Assembly: GCA_024405895.1 (NCBI GenBank)
Contig: JAKSNW010000010.1
Location: 1 to 63,168, forward strand
Source of the DNA: Paludibacteraceae bacterium
GTDB lineage: Bacteria > Bacteroidota > Bacteroidia > Bacteroidales > Paludibacteraceae
Direction: 5' to 3'
DNA: 63,168 nt
Shown here: positions 41,737 through 51,271 of the stretch, one piece after another
Layout: the number at the start of each line of letters is the position of its first letter
Numbering within the stretch: position 1 is the first letter of the stretch
Position numbers and translations under genes: made by a program
Notes under the pieces: generated by a model
The model's database searches: none
What the model was told of the DNA's origin: nothing
The model's input: only the letters and a program-made list of their open reading frames with translations

Positions 41737-43713
41737 ATGATAATGACTCTGAAACGTACGCTTCTAACCCTGCTGTTTTTTGCAGTTTGTCTGATTGCGG
41801 CAGCACAGGCCAGCTATATAGGTCCCGACGGAAAACCTGCCGACGGTCCGGTAACGGCTGGTGCTTCGTCCGCTCGTGTCAGAGCCTATATCATGAATGA
41901 ACGCCTCGGCTATGCCGATACTGTGGCTCCTGATACGGCGATTGTCAGCTACATGGACAATAACCCCGTGAATAACTATGCTTTGGTGCGTGCCTGGAAC
42001 GGTAATCTTGGCTCGCCGCTAAAAAACATGGACTATTTCCGCCGTAAGAATCTTGCCCACACTTTTTTTTCTGAACCTTATAATGCCTATTTGATTACGC
42101 CGGAAAACGTGCGCTATTTTGATACGCGAAAACCTTACGCCAAATTGGTTTGGCACTCTTCCGTTCCAAAATATCACGAAGAGGAATATCTGCGTGCACT
42201 TTTCACAATGAATGCCAATCGGCATTTCAACGTCGGCGGTACGGCAAATCTGGTTTATGGACGCGGACAGTATGCCAGCCAGACTGCTCGCGCATTCAAC
42301 GGCGGCATTTGGGCTTCACTGACCGGATTGCAGTATGGCTTCCATGCCATGCTGATGTTCAATAGTCATAAGAACTATGACCATGGCGGCATTACCGATG
42401 ACGACTATGTGCTTCATCCGGAGAATTTCGGTAGCTACCGTTCTTACAATATCCCTACCGTTTTCAATAATAATGCCTATTCGCAGTATCGCAACAATAT
42501 CGTCTATCTCAATCATCACTATAGCCTTGGCTTTCATAAGGAACGCAAGCTGGAGAACGACTCGGTGGTTACAGATTTCGTTCCTGTAACTTCCTTTGTT
42601 CATACATTGCGTTATGATGGCATCCGTCGTCGTTTCAAGGAGAACAGTATTGTTCCGAATTTTTACGACGAGACCTATTATACACCCAATCAGACAAGAG
42701 ACAGTCTGCGTTACGGCTCACTTCGCAACACCTTTGCCGTGGTCATGGAAGAGAAATTCATGAAGAAGGTTGGTTTCGGGCTGGCAGCCTTCGTGGAACA
42801 TGAGTTGAGGCGTTATGACGTGATGACCGATACCATGAAGTTCATGGGCTTCTATGACAATCACCTCCGTGTTGGTGCCACAATAGCTCGCAATGAAGCC
42901 AAATGGGTGAAATTCAGTGTGACTGGAAAAATTGACCTCTTGGGTCCTCGAGCCGGCGAGTTTGATTTGAACGGACGGTTGAATACCCAATTCAAGATAA
43001 AGAACGATACGGTACAGTTGAATGGTTACGGCAGTTTCGAACGAGCCACTCCTGATTACTTCTTCAGCCACTACAACTCCAATCACTTCCGTTGGGAAAA
43101 TGAGTTCCAGGCTTACTATGATCTCCGTTTCGGAGCCAGTGTGGGTGCTGCCCATCATACAAGTAAATCGTGGGGCTATGAATTGAGTGCGGGTTTCAAT
43201 ATGAGCAACCTCACCAATCCTGTTTTCTTCAACACCAAGGCTCTGCCAGACCAGTTTGTTGGTAACGTGCAGCTGATGTCAATTGATGCAAAACTGAACC
43301 TTAAGGCATGGAAGTTCCACCTCGATAATCAGGCTGTGCTTCAGACCACTTCCAACAGCGAAGTCATTGCACTCCCACTGGTCAGCCTCTATTCAAACGT
43401 CTATTACATGGACAAGTTCTTCAAGGTGTTGACCATGCAGTTGGGTATGAGCTTACGCTATAATACAGCCTATTATGCACCGAAATATATGGCTGCCACT
43501 GGCGTGTTCTATAATCAGAATGAAATGGAGATAGGCAATTATCCAGAGATGAATGCCTATGTCAACTTCCACTTGAAACGCATGCGTTTCTTTGCCTTGG
43601 TAACCAACTGGAACCAGAAGGTGTTTGGTGGCCGACGCTACTTCTCCATGCCACATTATCCTATCAACCCAACGACTTTCCATTTCGGTTTGTCGTGGAC
43701 TTTCTATGATTAA
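41737..43713 (+). CDS. Putative outer-membrane porin (Porin_10 type)
   Basis: 658 residues from the ATG at 41737 (another at 41743; a TTG at 41734 opens the frame). Signal peptide TLKRTLLTLLFFAVCLIAAAQA. The mature protein starts with a short non-barrel part (YIGPDGKPADG, NPVNNYALVRAWNGNLGSP), then a long series of amphipathic strands (LRALFTMNANRHFNVGG, SLGFHKERKLENDSV, VKFSVTGKIDLLG) and ends FHFGLSWTFYD, near the usual terminal aromatic. This matches the putative porin family common in Bacteroidales, which in that order typically precedes a solute-binding-like gene as here. Solute unknown. Confidence 0.85.
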   Translation: MIMTLKRTLLTLLFFAVCLIAAAQASYIGPDGKPADGPVTAGASSARVRAYIMNERLGYADTVAPDTAIVSYMDNNPVNNYALVRAWNGNLGSPLKNMDYFRRKNLAHTFFSEPYNAYLITPENVRYFDTRKPYAKLVWHSSVPKYHEEEYLRALFTMNANRHFNVGGTANLVYGRGQYASQTARAFNGGIWASLTGLQYGFHAMLMFNSHKNYDHGGITDDDYVLHPENFGSYRSYNIPTVFNNNAYSQYRNNIVYLNHHYSLGFHKERKLENDSVVTDFVPVTSFVHTLRYDGIRRRFKENSIVPNFYDETYYTPNQTRDSLRYGSLRNTFAVVMEEKFMKKVGFGLAAFVEHELRRYDVMTDTMKFMGFYDNHLRVGATIARNEAKWVKFSVTGKIDLLGPRAGEFDLNGRLNTQFKIKNDTVQLNGYGSFERATPDYFFSHYNSNHFRWENEFQAYYDLRFGASVGAAHHTSKSWGYELSAGFNMSNLTNPVFFNTKALPDQFVGNVQLMSIDAKLNLKAWKFHLDNQAVLQTTSNSEVIALPLVSLYSNVYYMDKFFKVLTMQLGMSLRYNTAYYAPKYMAATGVFYNQNEMEIGNYPEMNAYVNFHLKRMRFFALVTNWNQKVFGGRRYFSMPHYPINPTTFHFGLSWTFYD

Positions 43714-43740
43714 CGAACTAACCCAATAAAATCTCATCCG

Positions 43741-44574
43741 ATGCGCAACCCATTCAGAACAGCTCCTCACCATTGGGGTTCGAAGACACGCTCGATGGCT
43801 CCTCGAACAGTCAGGCGTGTGCTACGTCACCTCCTGATGGTAGTCTTTGCCTTTGCAGCGCTGTTCTTGATATTCAAGGCTTGGCAGATTCGCCGTCACC
43901 GTGCCGACGATACAGAACGAACACTTCAGGCTCTACGTGTTGCCATGCTTGCCTCTATTGACGAGCAGACGGGTGATACTATCTTGAATCCATTCCAGAA
44001 ATCGCAGGTAGAGATGTTTGCCAAAGAAAACGGACTGAGTGTTTCCATCGTGCCATTCTTTTCCCTTCAGGCTTGTATCGAGGCGTTGGAGGATGTTCGT
44101 GTCAACATTGTGGCAGAACCAGTTCCTACTACTTTGGAGATGAAGCACCACTTCACACTGACAGAATCTTTGTACGATGCCGCACCTATCTTAGTGCAAA
44201 GGGCAGAGGATACTGTTCCTACCTCGGTGCTTCAACTCAACGAGAAGGTGTTGACCTTGCCTGGTCGTTCACCCTATGTGGCGCAGTTGAAGCATCTTAT
44301 CTCTGAGGCTGGTATAGAATTACAAATAGAGGAGTTGAATCATATCGGTCTTGACAGCCTTGCCCGACTGACAAGAAAAGGGGAAGTTCGTTACTTCCTG
44401 ACCGACACAAAGAATGCTTCGTTGCTTACATCGAGATACCCGGAATTGTCTGCTACATTGATTATGGGTGTTCAGCAGCCAATGTCTTGGATTGTGGAAG
44501 ATTATCGTAAGCCACTGCTGGATGTCATCAATTATTGGATAGAAGATGTGGCAAATCGTAACGAGGACAATTAA
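43741..44574 (+). CDS. Membrane-anchored solute-binding (MltF N-domain-like) protein
   Basis: 277 residues, 27 bases after the porin gene. Residues about 28-48 form one membrane anchor (LRHLLMVVFAFAALFLIFKAW). The rest resembles a family 3 periplasmic binding fold as in the N-terminal half of MltF: LRVAMLASIDE, FAKENGLSVSIVPF, ALEDVRVNIVAEPVP, HFTLTESLYDAAPILVQ, RYFLTDTKNASLL, QQPMSWIVEDYRKPLLDVI. The lytic transglycosylase domain that follows in MltF is missing, so no peptidoglycan cleavage is implied. Probably a sensor or binding subunit facing the periplasm, acting with the porin (inference). Confidence 0.72.
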   Translation: MRNPFRTAPHHWGSKTRSMAPRTVRRVLRHLLMVVFAFAALFLIFKAWQIRRHRADDTERTLQALRVAMLASIDEQTGDTILNPFQKSQVEMFAKENGLSVSIVPFFSLQACIEALEDVRVNIVAEPVPTTLEMKHHFTLTESLYDAAPILVQRAEDTVPTSVLQLNEKVLTLPGRSPYVAQLKHLISEAGIELQIEELNHIGLDSLARLTRKGEVRYFLTDTKNASLLTSRYPELSATLIMGVQQPMSWIVEDYRKPLLDVINYWIEDVANRNEDN

Positions 44575-44627
44575 ACCTTGTACATGGGAATGAATCTTAA
44601 TAATAAACAACTAACATACGAACGATT

Positions 44628-45089
44628 ATGAAAAAAACAATCTTACGTAGCATAGTATTTGCATTGGTAATGATGTGTTCTGCTGTTTCTTGCGTAGGTC
44701 CACGCGGTCCTCAGGGTCCAATGGGTCCTCAAGGCCCTGCCGGAGAAGGAACAAACTGGAAAATCATTAACCTGACCGTACCTGCCAATGCTTGGCAGCA
44801 GTTTGCCGACAATAACGGACAAAACAGCTATTACAGAGCCTTGTTTGATGTGCCCGAAATCAACGATTTCATTTACAACAGCGGTCTTGTAATGTGCTAT
44901 CACGAAATCAACAACTCACAAATCGTGCTCCCATACGTACGCCATAATCAGGACACTCAAGGCAACTATTGGACCACAACAGTCGATTTTGACTATGCTA
45001 TCGGCAGTGTTGCCATCTATGTGACACATAGCGATTTTGCTGATGTTGCTCCTGATGAGATGAGTTTCCGTCTCGTGCTCATGTGGTAA
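44628..45089 (+). CDS. Small lipoprotein with collagen-like Gly-X-Y stretch
   Basis: 153 residues. Lipoprotein signal with lipobox A-V-S-C at about residue 22. Directly after it come five Gly-X-Y triplets (GPRGPQGPMGPQGPAG), too few for a stable triple helix alone. The remaining 110 residues form a beta-rich domain (WKIINLTVPANAWQQF, YRALFDVPEINDF, YAIGSVAIYVTHSDF) seen after such stalks in many Bacteroidota lipoproteins. Outer-membrane or surface location likely. It is 54 bases after the binding protein gene and followed by a strong terminator. Confidence 0.8.
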   Translation: MKKTILRSIVFALVMMCSAVSCVGPRGPQGPMGPQGPAGEGTNWKIINLTVPANAWQQFADNNGQNSYYRALFDVPEINDFIYNSGLVMCYHEINNSQIVLPYVRHNQDTQGNYWTTTVDFDYAIGSVAIYVTHSDFADVAPDEMSFRLVLMW

Positions 45090-45112
45090 TTGGTCAATTT
45101 ACACCATATCTA

Positions 45113-45146
45113 AACGCTTCCGTTCTCAGACGGAGGCGTTTTTTTG
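45113..45146 (+). terminator. Intrinsic terminator
   Basis: AACGCTTCCGT and ACGGAGGCGTT pair over 11 positions (one mismatch), 6-base loop, then a seven-base T-tract. Confidence 0.9.
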
Positions 45147-45211
45147 TTTCTCTAAGGCTGCATTCATGATTGTTGTAGAGAAGAATAGCTGAATTCTCGC
45201 AAAAAATTACT

Positions 45212-45219
45212 ATCTTTGC
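45212..45219 (+). promoter_or_regulatory. -7 box of the LytS/LytTR operon
   Basis: TATCTTTG, 20 bases before the ATG at 45240. It overlaps the first codons of the longest frame (45216), so that start is excluded. Confidence 0.5.
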
Positions 45220-45239
45220 TTGTTCTAAAAAACACCGTA

Positions 45240-46415
45240 ATGAATGAGATAAACACCAACCCGAACAAGAGTCGTTCTGTCTCGCCATTGGCTGTTGTTA
45301 TCAGCGCCTTGGTTTGGCTCTTCCTCTTTTCTCTCCCGTTTTTTTGGGTAGAGAAAGATTCTGTTTCCGGAACCATTATTTTCCCGTGGGCAAAAATTGC
45401 ATTGAGTAACTCGCTCATTATGGCTTGTATGTTTGTCTATTATTTCAATCACTTTCTGCTCATTCCGCAACTGCTGTTAAAAGAACCCCGCTGGCTTTAT
45501 TTTGTCTGCCTGAATATTATCTTGATATTGCTGACAGGTCAGTTGCTTTATGCCGCGATTAGTGGGATGATGCAGTGCGATTTCTTTCAGGAGTCGATGA
45601 AACCGGGTTGGGCTAATTTTGCTATGGGGTATATCACAGACCCTCCCAAAGGGCATACTTTGCCACCGCCCCCTCCTCATGCAGGACCAATTCCGCAAAA
45701 AACATTCCTTTCTATCGACCTGCTGCTCTTCCTTCGCGATCACTTGTTGCTTGCCATTTGTGTGGTTGTCTGTGTGTTGGTTCGCTTTTCTCTTCGTTGG
45801 AGAGATGCTGAACATGTACGCAGGGAGACGGAATTGAATCTCCTTAAGCATCAGATTAACCCTCATTTCATGCTGAATACACTGAACAATATCTATGCAC
45901 TTATCGGCTTCGATCCCGAAAAAGCACAGAATGCTGTCATGGATTTGGCGAAAATGCTTCGTTATCTGTTGTATGATACCAACGAAAACTTCGTTTCCAT
46001 GGAAAAAGAGTTACAGTTTCTTCGAAACTATATTGAACTGATGAAACTGCGGGTTGCTCCTTCGTTGAATCTTACCGTAGAAGTGCTTGTGCAGAATCCG
46101 CAAACCATGCACATTGCTCCCATGCTGGCTGGTGCAATTGTAGAAAATGCCTTCAAGCATGGTATCTCGGGTTCACAAGATGATTTTATAAAAATCAAGT
46201 CGTTCGACGATGAAAACAATATCATATTGGAGGTGATAAACTCCTACTATCCAAAGGAGAATAATGAAAAGAATAACTCTGGTGTAGGACTTGCTACATT
46301 GGAACGTCGTCTGGAACTTCTGTATAAGAAAAACTATCAATTCTCAGCGAAACCTATGGCCGATGGCAAGTCGTTCCGTGCTTTCCTGAGTGTTCCTAAA
46401 TATATTAAGAACTGA
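45240..46415 (+). CDS. LytS/YehU-type sensor histidine kinase
   Basis: 391 residues from the ATG at 45240. Four membrane helices at about 20-40, 58-82, 90-115 and 160-185. The loop between helices 3 and 4 is Pro-rich (GHTLPPPPPHAGPIPQ). The kinase part has the His_kinase signature NLLKHQINPHFMLNTLNNIYAL with the phospho-acceptor His, followed by an HATPase domain (PMLAGAIVENAFKHGI, GVGLATLERRLELLY). It should phosphorylate the LytTR regulator encoded 26 bases downstream. The stimulus is unknown; this small membrane-only sensor resembles those answering membrane or cell-wall conditions. Confidence 0.92.
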   Translation: MNEINTNPNKSRSVSPLAVVISALVWLFLFSLPFFWVEKDSVSGTIIFPWAKIALSNSLIMACMFVYYFNHFLLIPQLLLKEPRWLYFVCLNIILILLTGQLLYAAISGMMQCDFFQESMKPGWANFAMGYITDPPKGHTLPPPPPHAGPIPQKTFLSIDLLLFLRDHLLLAICVVVCVLVRFSLRWRDAEHVRRETELNLLKHQINPHFMLNTLNNIYALIGFDPEKAQNAVMDLAKMLRYLLYDTNENFVSMEKELQFLRNYIELMKLRVAPSLNLTVEVLVQNPQTMHIAPMLAGAIVENAFKHGISGSQDDFIKIKSFDDENNIILEVINSYYPKENNEKNNSGVGLATLERRLELLYKKNYQFSAKPMADGKSFRAFLSVPKYIKN

Positions 46416-46441
46416 ATAATCAAACTAAAAGAATTACAACA

Positions 46442-47179
46442 ATGAGACAACTACGTTGTGCAATTATTGATGATGAACCGCTCGCAATCGGTTTGTTTAG
46501 CTCTTATGTCAAACGCATTGACTTCCTGCAACTCGTAGGTACTTACTCCAGTGCCAAGGAAGCGCAGAAACATCTGTTGGACGACAATGTCGACCTTCTT
46601 TTCCTGGACATACAGATGCCCAATATGAATGGACTGGAGTTTGCTGCAACACTTCCTGCTAAAACCAAGATTGTATTCACTACGGCATATAGTGAGTATG
46701 CCATCGAAGGCTATAAAGTGTCGGCATTTGACTATCTCTTGAAACCGATTGCCTTTGCCGAATTCCAAAAGACGGCCGAACGTGCTGTTGTTTGGTTTGA
46801 ACAAAACGAGACGCCAGCCTTAGAAGCCGTGACTGCAGAAGAAGATACTGCTTCTGCTTCGTCCAATGCTATCTTCGTGCTTTCCAAACGCCGCCGTTAT
46901 CGTGTATACTTCGACCATGTGCTATTTGTGGAGGCTCAGCGTGATTACGTCCGTTTCGTACTTGACGACAATACTGAGATATCCACCATTGCCACACTCA
47001 AGGCCATGGAACAACAACTCGATTCCCGTCGTTTTATTCGTGTTCACCGTTCTTTCCTCGTTCAGAAAAGCAAAATATCCGTCATAAAAAACGGAACCAT
47101 CGTCTTTGGAAAAACCCAAATTCCTGTTGGCGATGCCTACAAAGAGACACTGAACTCCTTTCTTCAACAATTTCAGTAA
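46442..47179 (+). CDS. LytTR family response regulator
   Basis: 245 residues. Receiver domain 1-125: acidic pair IIDDEP, phospho-acceptor Asp56 in LLFLDIQMPNMNG, conserved Thr in IVFTTAYSEYA and Lys in YLLKPI. Linker about 120-140. C-terminal LytTR DNA-binding domain about 145-245: FVLSKRRRYRVYFDHVLFVEAQRDYV, ALEQQL-like MEQQLDSRRFIRVHRSFLV, and VGDAYKETL. Partner of the kinase immediately upstream. Probably regulates a few genes in trans; no operator can be placed from this window. Confidence 0.95.
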   Translation: MRQLRCAIIDDEPLAIGLFSSYVKRIDFLQLVGTYSSAKEAQKHLLDDNVDLLFLDIQMPNMNGLEFAATLPAKTKIVFTTAYSEYAIEGYKVSAFDYLLKPIAFAEFQKTAERAVVWFEQNETPALEAVTAEEDTASASSNAIFVLSKRRRYRVYFDHVLFVEAQRDYVRFVLDDNTEISTIATLKAMEQQLDSRRFIRVHRSFLVQKSKISVIKNGTIVFGKTQIPVGDAYKETLNSFLQQFQ

Positions 47180-47255
47180 ATAACTGTCGAAATACGAACT
47201 TTTTTGACGTACAAAAAAGCACCTCTTAGAAGGTGATAGTTCAAAGAATAAATCG

Positions 47256-47263
47256 TATCTTTG
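47256..47263 (+). promoter_or_regulatory. -7 box of the zapA-rny unit
   Basis: TATCTTTG, 26 bases before the ATG at 47290. No clear -33 element. Confidence 0.5.
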
Positions 47264-47289
47264 CATAGTTTTTGTGCCCGTATCTAAAC

Positions 47290-47583
47290 ATGGTTGATGC
47301 TCACGACGAATCGTTCCGCTTGCTTGAGGAAAAACTCAACATTCTCCTCACTGATTATATTGCTCTGAAACAGCGGAATAAGGAACTCGTAGAACAACTT
47401 GAAAACACCACAAAGCAGTTACAGGATGCCTTGTTGGATATTCGTGACGGACAGAAAAAATACGAGACTTTGAAATTGGCGAAAGCGTTTGGACAGTCGG
47501 AAGAAGACAAAAAACGCGCCTATCGCCGTATTACAAAGCTTGTCAACGACATCGATGCTTGCATCAAATTGATAAAAGAGTAG
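47290..47583 (+). CDS. Small coiled-coil protein upstream of zapA
   Basis: 97 residues from the ATG at 47290; the frame opens 6 codons earlier. Most of the chain (about 8-70) is a heptad-like coiled coil (LLEEKLNILLTDYIALKQRN, KELVEQLENTTKQLQDALLD), then KLAKAFGQSEEDKKRAYRRI and a short helix to the end. Size, composition and position directly before zapA suggest a ZapB-like partner of the division ring, but sequence alone does not prove this. Cytoplasmic. It is 34 bases upstream of zapA. Confidence 0.7.
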   Translation: MVDAHDESFRLLEEKLNILLTDYIALKQRNKELVEQLENTTKQLQDALLDIRDGQKKYETLKLAKAFGQSEEDKKRAYRRITKLVNDIDACIKLIKE

Positions 47584-47617
47584 GGGAACAACACCCTGCA
47601 AATCCACAATAAGCACA

Positions 47618-47914
47618 ATGAGCGACGAGACATTTGTTATCAACGTAAACCTCAGTGGCGAAAAAGTGGCACTGAGAGTAAAACGTGACGAAGAAATCGT
47701 CTTCCGCAATGCAGAACGAATGCTCAACACTGAGTTTCTCTATCTGGCTAAAAAATACGGCAATGCCAGTCGTGAAACCCTCTTTGCATTGCTTGCGTTT
47801 GAAGTGCTTGCCGACTTTCAAAAAGGTAGCGTAGTGGCAGACCAGAAAGCTGTGGCTGAACATATAGATAAACTGATGGCTCGTATTGACGAAGTCATGA
47901 ACCAGAAAATTTGA
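47618..47914 (+). CDS. zapA: Cell division protein ZapA
   Basis: 98 residues. ZapA binds and bundles FtsZ filaments. N-terminal FVINVNLSGEKVALRVKRDEE is the usual strand pair of the head; RNAERMLNTEFLYLAKKYGN and the C-terminal helix KAVAEHIDKLMARIDEVMN give the dimerising coiled coil. Length normal. It lies between the coiled-coil gene and rny, an order common in Bacteroidota. The 78-base gap to rny has no clear hairpin terminator. Confidence 0.88.
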   Translation: MSDETFVINVNLSGEKVALRVKRDEEIVFRNAERMLNTEFLYLAKKYGNASRETLFALLAFEVLADFQKGSVVADQKAVAEHIDKLMARIDEVMNQKI

Positions 47915-47992
47915 TACCCGACAGCAGAGCGGGGGCACGATGGCGGTGACAAAACACTGCAGATTTTTAATAACATACAATAATAACTACAC

Positions 47993-49582
47993 ATGGTTAC
48001 TATAACTATATTGTGCGTCGTGGGTCTCCTTGTAGGAGCATTGGTGGGATGGCTGCTCATCAAGACAACGACAAAACAAAGCACTGAACAAAAAGTCAAT
48101 CTGGCACAACAACAGGCAGAAAAACTCCTGGAAGATGCCAAGATTGAAGGCGAGAATATCAAACGCAATAAGATGCTCGAGGCTAAAGAGAAGTTCCTCA
48201 ATCTCAAAGCCGAGTTTGATAAGGAAGTGGCTGAACGCAACAACAAACTCCAACAACAGGAAAACCGCATCAGTCAAGCCGAATCTCGCATCCAACAAAA
48301 GGAGAGAAGCTTGGCGGACAAACAAAATGACCTCCAACGCAAGAACAGCGCTGTTGATGCCATCAAAGCCAATCTCGACAAACAACTGGAAATCGTTGAA
48401 GAAAAGAAACAAGAACTCAATGCTCTCCAACTCCAAGAGCAAGAACGTCTCTCCGCCATCTCTGGCCTGACTCCAGAGGAGGCAAAGGCTCAACTCATCG
48501 AAACCATCCGCGAAGAGGCTAAGACATCTGCCATGGCTTACGTCAACGAAACCATGGAAGAGGCTAAGATGAGCGCCAACAAAGAGGCTAAACGCATCAT
48601 CGTTCAGACTATCCAACGCGTGGCAACAGAGACCGCCATCGAAAACTCTGTCACCGTATTCAATATCGATTCCGACGAAATCAAAGGACGCATCATTGGC
48701 CGCGAAGGACGTAACATCCGTGCTCTTGAAGCTGCCACCGGTGTTGAAATCATCGTCGACGACACCCCAGAAGCTATCGTACTCTCTGGCTTCGACCCAG
48801 TTCGCCGTGAGATTGCACGTCTCGCTCTCCACCAGTTGGTGGTTGACGGCCGTATCCACCCAGCACGTATCGAAGAGGTGGTTGCCAAAACCAAGAAACA
48901 GGTAGAGGAGGAGATTGTCGAAGTGGGCAAACGTACTGCCATCGACCTCGGCATCCATGGCTTGCATCCAGACCTCATCCGTCTCATCGGTAAGATGAAA
49001 TACCGCTCAAGCTACGGTCAGAACCTCTTGCAACACGCTCGCGAGACTGCCAACCTCTGTGCCATCATGGCAGCAGAACTCGGCTTGAACCCACAAAAAG
49101 CAAAACGCGCCGGTCTCTTGCACGATATCGGTAAGGTGCCTGACGATCAACCAGAATTGCCACACGCAATCCTCGGTATGAACATCGCAGAGAAGTTCAA
49201 AGAGAAACCAGACGTATGCAATGCCATCGGTGCTCACCACGACGAAATCGAGATGACCTCACTCCTCGCTCCTATCGTACAAGTGTGCGACGCTATCTCT
49301 GGTGCACGTCCAGGTGCACGTCGTGAAATCGTTGAGGCTTACATCAAACGTCTCAACGACCTCGAGAAACTCGCACTCTCTTATCCTGGCGTCATCAAGA
49401 CCTACGCCATCCAGGCTGGTCGTGAACTCCGTGTCATCGTCGGTGCCGACAAGGTGGACGACAAGACCGTAGAGACACTCTCATACGATATCGCCAAGAA
49501 GATTCAGGACGAGATGACCTATCCTGGTCAGGTGAAGATTACTGTCATCCGCGAGACCCGCGCAGTAAGCTACGCTAAGTAA
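47993..49582 (+). CDS. rny: Ribonuclease Y
   Basis: 529 residues. Membrane-anchored endoribonuclease that starts mRNA decay. N-terminal anchor 1-23 ([18 protein letters not shown]), long coiled coil about 30-200, KH domain about 215-275 ([31 protein letters not shown]), then HD domain about 330-430 with the metal-binding pair in [12 protein letters not shown] and AHHDEIE. All parts are full length. A terminator follows. Confidence 0.96.
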   Translation: MVTITILCVVGLLVGALVGWLLIKTTTKQSTEQKVNLAQQQAEKLLEDAKIEGENIKRNKMLEAKEKFLNLKAEFDKEVAERNNKLQQQENRISQAESRIQQKERSLADKQNDLQRKNSAVDAIKANLDKQLEIVEEKKQELNALQLQEQERLSAISGLTPEEAKAQLIETIREEAKTSAMAYVNETMEEAKMSANKEAKRIIVQTIQRVATETAIENSVTVFNIDSDEIKGRIIGREGRNIRALEAATGVEIIVDDTPEAIVLSGFDPVRREIARLALHQLVVDGRIHPARIEEVVAKTKKQVEEEIVEVGKRTAIDLGIHGLHPDLIRLIGKMKYRSSYGQNLLQHARETANLCAIMAAELGLNPQKAKRAGLLHDIGKVPDDQPELPHAILGMNIAEKFKEKPDVCNAIGAHHDEIEMTSLLAPIVQVCDAISGARPGARREIVEAYIKRLNDLEKLALSYPGVIKTYAIQAGRELRVIVGADKVDDKTVETLSYDIAKKIQDEMTYPGQVKITVIRETRAVSYAK

Positions 49583-49610
49583 ATCCTCTCCGAGCATAAC
49601 AACTCCACAT

Positions 49611-49648
49611 AGCAAGCCCTATCCTGTGTAGGGCTTGCCTATTTTTTA
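49611..49648 (+). terminator. Intrinsic terminator after rny
   Basis: GCAAGCCCTA and TAGGGCTTGC form a 10-bp stem with a short loop, followed by CTATTTTTTAG. Confidence 0.88.
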
Positions 49649-49721
49649 GACACCCTCCGTTTCAACACAATCAAAAAACCGTAGCCTCCTCTCCCGAGTG
49701 GCAGAGCGTTTCGCTCCAACT

Positions 49722-50615
49722 ATGAAAGAATCTAACAACTTCGGCTCATATCTTGCTGCCGTGGCAGCGGTCAGCATCTGGTCTGTCTCCTATGTCTTCA
49801 CCAAACAGGCGCTGCTGGCTTTCCATCCCCTCACTGTCATCACCATGCGCATGACTCTGGCAGTGCTCTCGCTCTTCCTCTTTGCCAAACTCAGCGGCAA
49901 ACTGCAGCCTTTGCAGAAAGGAGACCTCCTGTTCTTCGTGGGCACGGGTTTCGTGCAGCCGTTCGTCTATTTCGTCTGCGAGACCTACGGACTGAAGCTT
50001 CTCTCTCCCACACTGGCCTCTGTCATGCTCTCCACCATACCGTTGTTTGCACCGCTGTTTGCCTTCGTGTTGCTGCACGAGAAGGTAAGGTGGAACAATC
50101 TGTTGGGCATCGTGGTCTCACTCTGTGGTGTGATGATGCTGATTGTGGAGAAGGAACATCTCATCGTCAAACCCATGGGCATCGTGTTGGTGGTGGTTTG
50201 CATCGTGACGGCTATATTATATAATGTATCATTGCGTAAGGTACCGTCGCATTACAACAACACCACCGTCGTCTTCTACGTTCACCTCTTCAGCCTCCTG
50301 TTCTTCTATCCTACGTGGTGTCTGGTCGATCTTCCTCACCTCTCCGAGATGACCTTCTCTTGGACGGCTTTCGGTGCTGTCGTTGCTTTGGCAGTCTTTG
50401 CTTCAACCACTGCCTATATCCTCTATGCTGGTGTGGTTCGCAAGTTGGGTATCACGCGAGCCACGGCCTTCTCCAACCTTCAGCCAGGCTTTACGGCATT
50501 GTTTGTCTGGATGATGTTCGGTGAGACACTCGGCTGGTTCAAATGGTTAGGCATTGTTATCGTCATCCTCGGTCTGTTTGTCAGTCAGATGAATACCCAA
50601 CCCAATGAGGCATAG
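49722..50615 (+). CDS. EamA/DMT family transporter
   Basis: 297 residues from the ATG at 49722 (a GTG at 49698 opens the frame). About ten membrane helices in two EamA repeats: SYLAAVAAVSIWSVSYVFTK, LTVITMRMTLAVLSLFLFAK, LASVMLSTIPLFAPLFAFVL and LGIVVSLCGVMMLIVEKEHL in the first; ASTTAYILYAGVVRKLG, FSNLQPGFTALFVWMMFGE and WLGIVIVILGLFVSQ in the second. The family exports metabolites such as amino acids or nucleosides from the cytoplasm. Substrate unknown. Isolated gene followed by a repeat region. Confidence 0.88.
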   Translation: MKESNNFGSYLAAVAAVSIWSVSYVFTKQALLAFHPLTVITMRMTLAVLSLFLFAKLSGKLQPLQKGDLLFFVGTGFVQPFVYFVCETYGLKLLSPTLASVMLSTIPLFAPLFAFVLLHEKVRWNNLLGIVVSLCGVMMLIVEKEHLIVKPMGIVLVVVCIVTAILYNVSLRKVPSHYNNTTVVFYVHLFSLLFFYPTWCLVDLPHLSEMTFSWTAFGAVVALAVFASTTAYILYAGVVRKLGITRATAFSNLQPGFTALFVWMMFGETLGWFKWLGIVIVILGLFVSQMNTQPNEA

Positions 50616-50639
50616 GCGTATCAAAGCCTTCGACTGAGG

Positions 50640-50890
50640 CGATAGGGCGATGAGGCCTTTTTTAGGCGATAAGGCGATGAGGCGGAATTAACGATAACGT
50701 TAACGATAACGGGAACGATAACGTTAACGACAACTCCAACTCTTCACTTTTCACTCTTCACTATTCACTTCGCCGAAGGCGATGAGGCGATGAGGCGGAA
50801 TTAACGATAACGATAACGATAACGGGAACGATAACTCCAACTTTTCACTTTTCACTATTCACTTCGCCGAAGGCGATGGGGTGATGAGTT
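50640..50890. repeat. Duplicated block with short-period repeats
   Basis: A block of roughly 100-115 bases occurs twice (about 50670-50780 and 50780-50880): GGCGATGAGGCGGAATTAAC, then runs of ACGATA hexamers, then TTCACTTTTCAC repeats and CTTCGCCGAAGGCGATG. The hexamer number differs between the copies. ACGATAAC runs of the same sort occur at 23490-23510. No open gene crosses the region. Confidence 0.75.
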
Positions 50891-50955
50891 AGGCGGATGG
50901 TCCTGCTGTTCCAGATTTTCCGGAATTTCCGGGATTCCGAAAAAAATGGTTTGTT

Positions 50956-51047
50956 GTTGCTGAAAATTTCCGGAAGTTCGAAAAGTTTGAAATGGAGTTG
51001 CTGAAAATTTCAGTAAGTTTGGGAAGTTTGAAATATAGTTGCTGAAA
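50956..51047. repeat. 41-bp direct repeat, 2.2 copies
   Basis: Units starting GTTGCTGAAAATTTC at 50956, 50997 and (partial) 51038, period 41 bases. It is followed by GGTTCAAGTGGTTCAAAT near 51060, the same 18-mer as at 23591. Otherwise I see nothing in 51048-51235. Confidence 0.75.
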
Positions 51048-51235
51048 GAGTAAATAATGGTTCAAGTGGTTCAAATGGTTCAGTGTCTCGGGTGGTCAAG
51101 GGGTTCTAAGGTTAAATGTTTTTCAACGATAAAGGCATTTTGGGGTCTATGCTTAGTTTAAACTTGGGGAGCAGGGGGGCGGTACAAAAATCGTAACTTT
51201 GCAATCCGTTTCGGACGACTGAAAGAGCAGGGATA

Positions 51236-51269
51236 TAAAAAAATCCCGAGCTTCTGAAGCTTCGGGATT
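51236..51269 (-). terminator. Intrinsic terminator after the CAU tRNA
   Basis: On the minus strand AATCCCGAAGCTTC pairs with GAAGCTCGGGATT around a minimal loop (one mismatch), followed by a T-tract. It starts directly after the tRNA 3' end. Confidence 0.9.
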
Positions 51270-51271
51270 GC

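Noticed and set aside
47915-47992. 6S RNA after zapA as in proteobacteria
   Set aside because: The gap is only 78 bases, too short, with no long-hairpin structure.
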